NCBI GenBank assembly: GCA_000242815.2
Contig: AHHB01000032.1
Location: forward strand, 62,001 to 126,000
Source: Janthinobacterium lividum PAMC 25724
Lineage (GTDB): Bacteria > Pseudomonadota > Gammaproteobacteria > Burkholderiales > Burkholderiaceae_D
DNA length: 64,000 nucleotides
Reading direction: 5' to 3'
Made by a program: the position numbers and the translations under genes. The notes beneath the pieces are model-generated. The model did no database searches. It had not been told where the DNA came from and was given only the letters and a program-made list of their open reading frames with translations. Positions 59,816 to 64,000 of the stretch are shown piece after piece. How positions within the stretch are numbered: position 1 is the first letter of the stretch; each line of letters opens with the position of its first letter.

Positions 59816-61400
59816 GCGGCAGTTCCTGCAAGCGTTGTTCGATGACCGGTAGCGCTGCCTGCAGGAACGCTTGCAGGCGCGCGCGCGGCGGCGGCGCCAG
59901 CTCGTCGTAGGTGGCAAAGACGATGATGTCGGCACCATCCTGGCGCGTGCCCAGCAGCTTCGCTTGCGCCAGCAACAGTTTCACCAGCACGGGCCGGGCC
60001 GTGACGATGCCGCCCTGGCGATACACGCGCCACACCAGCAAGCGTTCGCCGGCGTGCGCCAGCACGCTTTCGCGTACGGCCAGGGAGCCGCTGGGCAGTG
60101 TGAGCTCTTGCATGCGCTGCGCCAGCGCCATCGAGCGCGCGCCATATGGTGCGGACTGATGCGTCAGCAGTTCGGCATCGCGCGCCTGGCGCGCATACCA
60201 GTGCAGCTGCAACATCACTGGCGCGCCGTCGCCCGCCTGGCGCACATACGTGGCGGCAAACAGCGCAGGCGCGCCCGCATACGGCGCCTGCCAGATTGGT
60301 CCGCCCGGGACCGCGCCGTGCAGGCGTCGCCAGGCGGGCGGATCGGGCAAAGTCAGTACCACGGCCGAGCCCGGCGCTGCTGCTCGGTGGGTGGCCAGCG
60401 CCAGCGCCGGCCACAGCGCCGCCAGCAGTACACAAGCCAGGCTGGCGCGTATGACGGGACGCATGCCGGCCCTAGCAGCGCCAGGGGGCAAGGGCGGCGC
60501 GCGCGGCACGCCGCTCTGGGGCGCCAATTCGCGCCAGCGCGTCGCCAGCCAAAACAGCAGCAGCGCCACCAGGCCAAAAAACAGCCAGCCATAAATCAGG
60601 TGGTCGAGACCCACGGCCAGGCGCATATTGCTCAGGTGGCCCAGCATCACGATCAGGTAGGCCCGCAGGCCGTTGGCGAGGATGGGCACAAGTAGGGCGG
60701 CAGCCATGACGGCCATGCGCCGCCGCGTGCTTTGGCAGTGCAGATGGGCGAACAGGGCGCCCAGAGCCAGCGCAGCGATCAGGTAGCGCAAGCCACTGCA
60801 CGCTTCTACGACCGACCAGTTACCGCTAGGCAAAGAAAAATTATTGCCATCGCGAAACACGGGTATGCCCGTCCATTGCAGCGCGGTCACCGTGAACGCG
60901 GCCGTGAAGTCGATCAGGGGCGCCAGGAAGAATTCGCCAAATGGCACGGCGAGAAACAGATAGCCGAGGGGAAAGGCCAGCAGGCGCACGGCTGGCCAGC
61001 CGAGGATGGCCAGCACGCACGCGGGCAGCATGGCCGTGGCCGTAGTTTGTTCCACCACGGGGACGTTGGCGGCGTCGGCCAGCAGCCAGACAAGCCCCAG
61101 GGCTGCCAGCAGCAGCAAGCCTGGCGACGACGGCTGGGGCGCCAGCGCGGCCAGGCGGGAGCGCTGGCGCCAGGCCAGCCAGCCACTGATGGGCACGATC
61201 AAGAAACCGTGCGCGAACGTCTGCGAGCGCGACCACAGTTCCAGCATCGACCAGAAGGTGGCGTGATACAGCAGAATGACGGCGGCCAAGGCCGGCAGCA
61301 GGGGCGTCAGGGCGGGCTGGGCCGTCAGGCCTTGGCCAGGGCCGCACGCCAGGACGGCCGCGTCTGGCAAACGGGCGACGCTGTTGCGCCGCAGGCTCAT
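59805..61400 (-). CDS. xrtA: Exosortase A fused to EpsI
   Basis: A 531-residue membrane transpeptidase that recognises PEP-CTERM signals. Residues 30-300 form the exosortase with about eight spans; catalytic residues are Cys201 (VVEACSGLRYL), Arg246 (ANGLRAYLIVMLGH) and His267 (GLDHLIYGWLFFG). The start has LYHATFWSMLELWSRSQTFAHGFLIVPIS, typical of type A. After a basic linker (residues 300-320) and one more span comes a periplasmic EpsI domain (about 335-531, with WRRLHGAVPGGPIWQAPYAGA and YRQGGIVTARPVLVKLLLAQAKLLG). Fusion of the two is common in this class. ATGA overlap with stp1 upstream. No PEP-CTERM substrate gene is in the window. Confidence 0.96.
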   Translation of the reverse strand: MSLRRNSVARLPDAAVLACGPGQGLTAQPALTPLLPALAAVILLYHATFWSMLELWSRSQTFAHGFLIVPISGWLAWRQRSRLAALAPQPSSPGLLLLAALGLVWLLADAANVPVVEQTTATAMLPACVLAILGWPAVRLLAFPLGYLFLAVPFGEFFLAPLIDFTAAFTVTALQWTGIPVFRDGNNFSLPSGNWSVVEACSGLRYLIAALALGALFAHLHCQSTRRRMAVMAAALLVPILANGLRAYLIVMLGHLSNMRLAVGLDHLIYGWLFFGLVALLLFWLATRWRELAPQSGVPRAPPLPPGAARAGMRPVIRASLACVLLAALWPALALATHRAAAPGSAVVLTLPDPPAWRRLHGAVPGGPIWQAPYAGAPALFAATYVRQAGDGAPVMLQLHWYARQARDAELLTHQSAPYGARSMALAQRMQELTLPSGSLAVRESVLAHAGERLLVWRVYRQGGIVTARPVLVKLLLAQAKLLGTRQDGADIIVFATYDELAPPPRARLQAFLQAALPVIEQRLQELPHGP

Positions 61401-62683
61401 GTGGAGATCTCCCGCACGGGCTCAGTCGGCGCTGCGGCGCTGCCGCCGGCCTCGGCCTCGGCAGACAAGCCGAGCATGACGCCCAGGCCGCGCAGGTTGC
61501 GTTCCCAGTCGTAATCGTGCACGACCAGCCGGCGTGCCGCCACGCCGATGGCCGCGCAGCTCCCTTCGGCGGCACCATCGTGGGCGTTGCGCAGCACGCG
61601 CGCGGCATGGTGGATGAATTCGGCATCGTCGCGCGCCAGCAGCAGTTCCAGGCCCGGCTGGGCGGCGATGCCTTCGAGCGCCTGCGGCGTTGCCAGCACG
61701 ATCTTGCCCATCGCCATCGCTTCGAGCACCTTGTTTTGCACGCCGCGGGCGATGCGCAGCGGTGCCACGGCCAGCGCCGCGCCGGCCAGATAGGGCCGGA
61801 CATCGGGCACCTTGCCCGTCACCACCACGCCGGCCACCTTTGCCAGCGCCGTTACGGCGGGCACGGGCGCGCTGCCGACGATGTAGAACTGCAACTGGGG
61901 AAACTGGCGCCGCAGCGTGGGCCAGACGTGGCGCACGAACCATTGCACGGCATCGATATTGGGCCAGTAATCCATGGCGCCCGTAAATACCAGCGCCTGC
62001 ACGCCGGGCCGATACACGCCGGGCTGGGCTGGCATGGGCTTGAAATACGCCGTATCGACACCGTTGTTGACATGCCCCGTCTTGCGCTGCGCCATGGGCG
62101 CGCACTGGCGGAACAGAGCCGCTTCGGCCGGCGAGACAAAGCTGGCGGCCGTGAACTGCTGGGCGATATGGCGCTCGTACTGCAATAGCAGCTGCGCTTC
62201 GCGCCGGTACAGCAGCGACATGGGCCAGGGCTTGCTATCGCCGTACTGGCGCCATTTGTCGGAATCGACATCGACGAAATCGATCACGCGGTGCAGGGCG
62301 TGGCGTGCGGCGCCATCGATGTATTGCGCCATGGGCCCGGAAAAGGCCAGCGCATGACGCACCTTGCCGCTATATAGCAAGCCATCGACCCATTGCAGCA
62401 GGCGCGCATCGCGGTAGTAATGTACGCTCATGGCTTGCCGCGACAGCAGCGCCTGCAAGGCGCGCCAGCGGGCAGTGGCGCGCCGTAAGTCGATGAAGCG
62501 CGTGCTGGCGCACAGGGCAGCGACGGTTCTCGCATGTTGCCAGTCGTCGTCATCGTCGATGAAGCAGCCGAGATGCACGCGGAAATGCCGGCTCAGGTAT
62601 TGCAGCATGTGCCACGCGCGTATCTTGTCACCCTTGTTGGGCGGATACGGCAGGCGGTGGGTGAGCAATAACAGTTCGCGCAT
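61397..62683 (-). CDS. XrtA-associated sugar transferase (stp1 type)
   Basis: A 428-residue GT4-like enzyme of the first sugar-transferase class in XrtA systems. The start MRELLLLTHRLPYPPNKGDKIRAWHMLQYLSRHF is diagnostic. Further: LGCFIDDDDDW, IDFVDVDSDKWRQYG, VSPAEAALFRQ, HVNNGVDTAYF, LVFTGAMDYWPNIDAVQWFV and APLRIARGVQNKVLEAMAMGKIVLATPQALEGI. It acts early in making the repeat unit, probably from GDP- or UDP-sugar. It lies 15 bp after FemAB and overlaps xrtA by ATGA. Confidence 0.94.
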   Translation of the reverse strand: MRELLLLTHRLPYPPNKGDKIRAWHMLQYLSRHFRVHLGCFIDDDDDWQHARTVAALCASTRFIDLRRATARWRALQALLSRQAMSVHYYRDARLLQWVDGLLYSGKVRHALAFSGPMAQYIDGAARHALHRVIDFVDVDSDKWRQYGDSKPWPMSLLYRREAQLLLQYERHIAQQFTAASFVSPAEAALFRQCAPMAQRKTGHVNNGVDTAYFKPMPAQPGVYRPGVQALVFTGAMDYWPNIDAVQWFVRHVWPTLRRQFPQLQFYIVGSAPVPAVTALAKVAGVVVTGKVPDVRPYLAGAALAVAPLRIARGVQNKVLEAMAMGKIVLATPQALEGIAAQPGLELLLARDDAEFIHHAARVLRNAHDGAAEGSCAAIGVAARRLVVHDYDWERNLRGLGVMLGLSAEAEAGGSAAAPTEPVREIST

Positions 62684-62698
62684 CGTGTATCCCCTTGC

Positions 62699-63913
62699 TT
62701 AGCCCAGCTGGCGCACGATATGCGGCCCCAGCAGGTTGGCCAGCGGCAGCGGCAGGCGCCGCCAGAGGCGGATGAAGAGCGCGTATTTGGGGTTCAGTGG
62801 GTTGACTTCCGGCAAGCCCTTGGCGCGCACGAGCCGATAGGCATACGGCAGCGCTTGCGCGGTAAAACCCCAGTTTTTCTTGAAGTCGAAGGCCCCCGTG
62901 CCCAGCTTGCTGCGGCCGAAATCGAACAGGCGGTAACCGCGCGCGCAGGCACGGCGCATCGCTTCCCAGTACATGAAGTCGTTGGCCCCCGTGCTGCGCG
63001 CCAGTGGCGTGCCGCCGCCGTAATACGGCAGCACTTCATCGCGGAAATAAAATAGCAGCACGCTCGCTTGCGCCTGCCGGCCGTGATAGACGGTGAGGAT
63101 CTCGCAAGCGCTACCGAAGACCGTGCGCAGCAGCGCAAAATGGCGGCGCGCGAAGACGGGGGTGCCCAGCCGGTGTACGCTGGCTGCGTAAATTGGGTAG
63201 AAATGCGCGAGGTCATCTTCGACGGTGCTGTGCAGGCCGGCCGCCATGGCCTTGCGCACGACGGCGCGCTGCTTGCGGGGAATCAATAGCAGATTCTGTT
63301 CGGCATCCGGCTGCAAGGGACGGCGGAAGGTCGCGTACAGGGGCTTGTGCAGCCAGCATGCAGCGGCGCTCTCCCGCGTATTTTTTTGCGCACCGTCCTG
63401 CGCATCGTCCTGTACCTTGTCTTGCGTCTTGTCTTGCGTCTTGTCTTGCGCATTGCCCTGCACATCGTCTTGTAGCTCGCGCCAGCGGTATTCCAGGTGC
63501 CCCACACCAAGATGCCGCGCCAGCGCCTGCGCGGCGGCGTCGAGGGCCAGCCGCGCGGCCGGGTTGGCGCCGGCGATGCCGCCGTACACGCAGAATGGCA
63601 GCGAGACGAGGGACGAGCCGAACAAACGGCTGCGCATGTGGGCCAGCGGCAGCACGCCGACGATGCGCCCGTCCTGTTGCGCGTACAGGAAATGGCAGTC
63701 ATGCTTGAAACCTTGCTGCACGATGGTTTGCCAGCCGGCGCGGTGAAAGAAGGTGGCCTCGGGACAAGCTTCGACAAAGGCATCCCAGCGCTCATGCTCG
63801 TGCGCCTGCAGCGAGCGCACCACGATGGCAGCGGCCTGCGCAAGCTCGGGCTGGGCGCAGAAGGCGGCGCTGGGGCGCGCGGGATCGGGCGGAAGGCTGG
63901 CCTCGTGCATCAT
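62699..63913 (-). CDS. FemAB-like protein, XrtA system-associated
   Basis: A 404-residue protein of the FemAB/GNAT-like acyl transferase family restricted to XrtA loci. Visible: WDAFVEACPEATFFHRAGWQTIVQQGF, HDCHFLYAQQDGRIVGVLPLAHMRSRLFGSSLVSLPFCVYGG, RKQRAVVRKAMAAGLHS, LLFYFRDEVLPYYGGGTPLARSTGANDFMYWEAMRRACARG and FDFGRSKLGTGAFDFKKNWGF. It may transfer an aminoacyl group from a tRNA or carrier to the polysaccharide. The start at ATG 63913 overlaps the upstream stop by 4 bp (ATGA). A tetrapeptide repeat (QDKT type, residues ~146-172) interrupts the middle of the protein, from 12-bp DNA repeats. Confidence 0.92.
   Translation of the reverse strand: MMHEASLPPDPARPSAAFCAQPELAQAAAIVVRSLQAHEHERWDAFVEACPEATFFHRAGWQTIVQQGFKHDCHFLYAQQDGRIVGVLPLAHMRSRLFGSSLVSLPFCVYGGIAGANPAARLALDAAAQALARHLGVGHLEYRWRELQDDVQGNAQDKTQDKTQDKVQDDAQDGAQKNTRESAAACWLHKPLYATFRRPLQPDAEQNLLLIPRKQRAVVRKAMAAGLHSTVEDDLAHFYPIYAASVHRLGTPVFARRHFALLRTVFGSACEILTVYHGRQAQASVLLFYFRDEVLPYYGGGTPLARSTGANDFMYWEAMRRACARGYRLFDFGRSKLGTGAFDFKKNWGFTAQALPYAYRLVRAKGLPEVNPLNPKYALFIRLWRRLPLPLANLLGPHIVRQLG
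63395..63475 (-). repeat. 12-bp tandem repeat in femAB-like gene
   Basis: Six units and part of a seventh: GTCCTGCGCATC, GTCCTGTACCTT, GTCTTGCGTCTT (twice, identical), GTCTTGCGCATT and GCCCTGCACATC. On the coding strand they give tetrapeptides of the QDKT/QDDA/QDKV kind. The unit resembles the LKTQ-coding unit at 25655-25714. Confidence 0.93.
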
Positions 63914-64000
63914 GTGCTTTCGAGAAAAATACGGTCCATACGGTCCCAAGCGAAGTCGGCCGTCAGGCGCGTCAGCCGCGCTTCCATGCGCCCCAGGTTC
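63910..64000 (-). CDS. XrtA-associated polysaccharide deacetylase, C-terminal end
   Basis: The last 29 codons of a gene that continues beyond the window. The encoded end (MEARLTRLTADFAWDRMDRIFLEST) resembles the C-terminal tail of the XrtA-type polysaccharide deacetylases (with a DFxWxRMDxxF pattern), whose genes usually lie just before femAB. The stop overlaps the FemAB start by ATGA. Too little is visible for more. Confidence 0.65.
   Translation of the reverse strand, partial: NLGRMEARLTRLTADFAWDRMDRIFLEST

Overview
The window looks like a chromosomal stretch of a betaproteobacterium of the Oxalobacteraceae, most like Janthinobacterium, Massilia or Duganella. This is an inference from the high GC content, the complete exosortase A (XrtA/PEP-CTERM) exopolysaccharide gene set typical of these bacteria, and the many chemoreceptor genes. 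No rRNA, tRNA, CRISPR array or intact transposase gene was seen.

Layout. 1-2.0 kb: the end of prsK and all of prsR, the two-component system with a sigma-54 activator that goes with XrtA loci. 2.0-14.3 kb: a chemosensory island flanked by two copies of the last ~250 bp of prsR. It is read as one tight operon: membrane-free double-tip MCP, triple-domain CheW, CheB, HEAT-repeat protein, CheR, CheY, CheA with a large unknown insert, small STAS-like protein, second CheY, a frameshifted membrane MCP, and a ParA cut short and fused to the prsR repeat. Left of the island lie decayed pieces of genes that are intact to its right. 14.3-23.7 kb: hemerythrin, membrane protein, 24-residue membrane peptide, DUF1439 lipoprotein, M13 peptidase, LpxO-like hydroxylase, Tsr-type MCP, CPBP-like membrane protein and purT.

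23.7-43.4 kb: first exopolysaccharide block, in four divergent or convergent operons. It holds a TPR protein, glycosyltransferase, two XrtA-associated hydrolases, an acyl carrier protein, GNAT-like protein, acyl-CoA ligase, PLP decarboxylase, asparagine-synthase-like ligase, deacetylase, O-ligase/polymerase, a GT2-GT4 fusion, flippase, a further glycosyltransferase, and an MBOAT/SGNH O-acetylation pair. 43.5-52.8 kb: housekeeping and stress genes (D-lactate dehydrogenase, MepB-like, katG, solute-binding protein, CDF transporter, P-type ATPase). 53.0-64.0 kb: second exopolysaccharide block, all on the minus strand and mostly overlapping: the end of a deacetylase, FemAB-like, stp1, exosortase A fused to EpsI, stp2, amidotransferase 1, stp3, and a glycosyltransferase fused to a CapK-like domain.

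How they work together. The exopolysaccharide blocks should make, modify, flip and polymerise a surface polysaccharide coupled to XrtA, which processes PEP-CTERM proteins at the inner membrane; PrsK/PrsR should control this through sigma-54. The island is probably a cytoplasmic chemosensory array with a lost ParA-type positioning partner. Other striking points are 12-bp in-frame tandem repeats that recur in several unrelated exopolysaccharide genes, and an asparagine-synthase-like enzyme that has lost its glutaminase residues.
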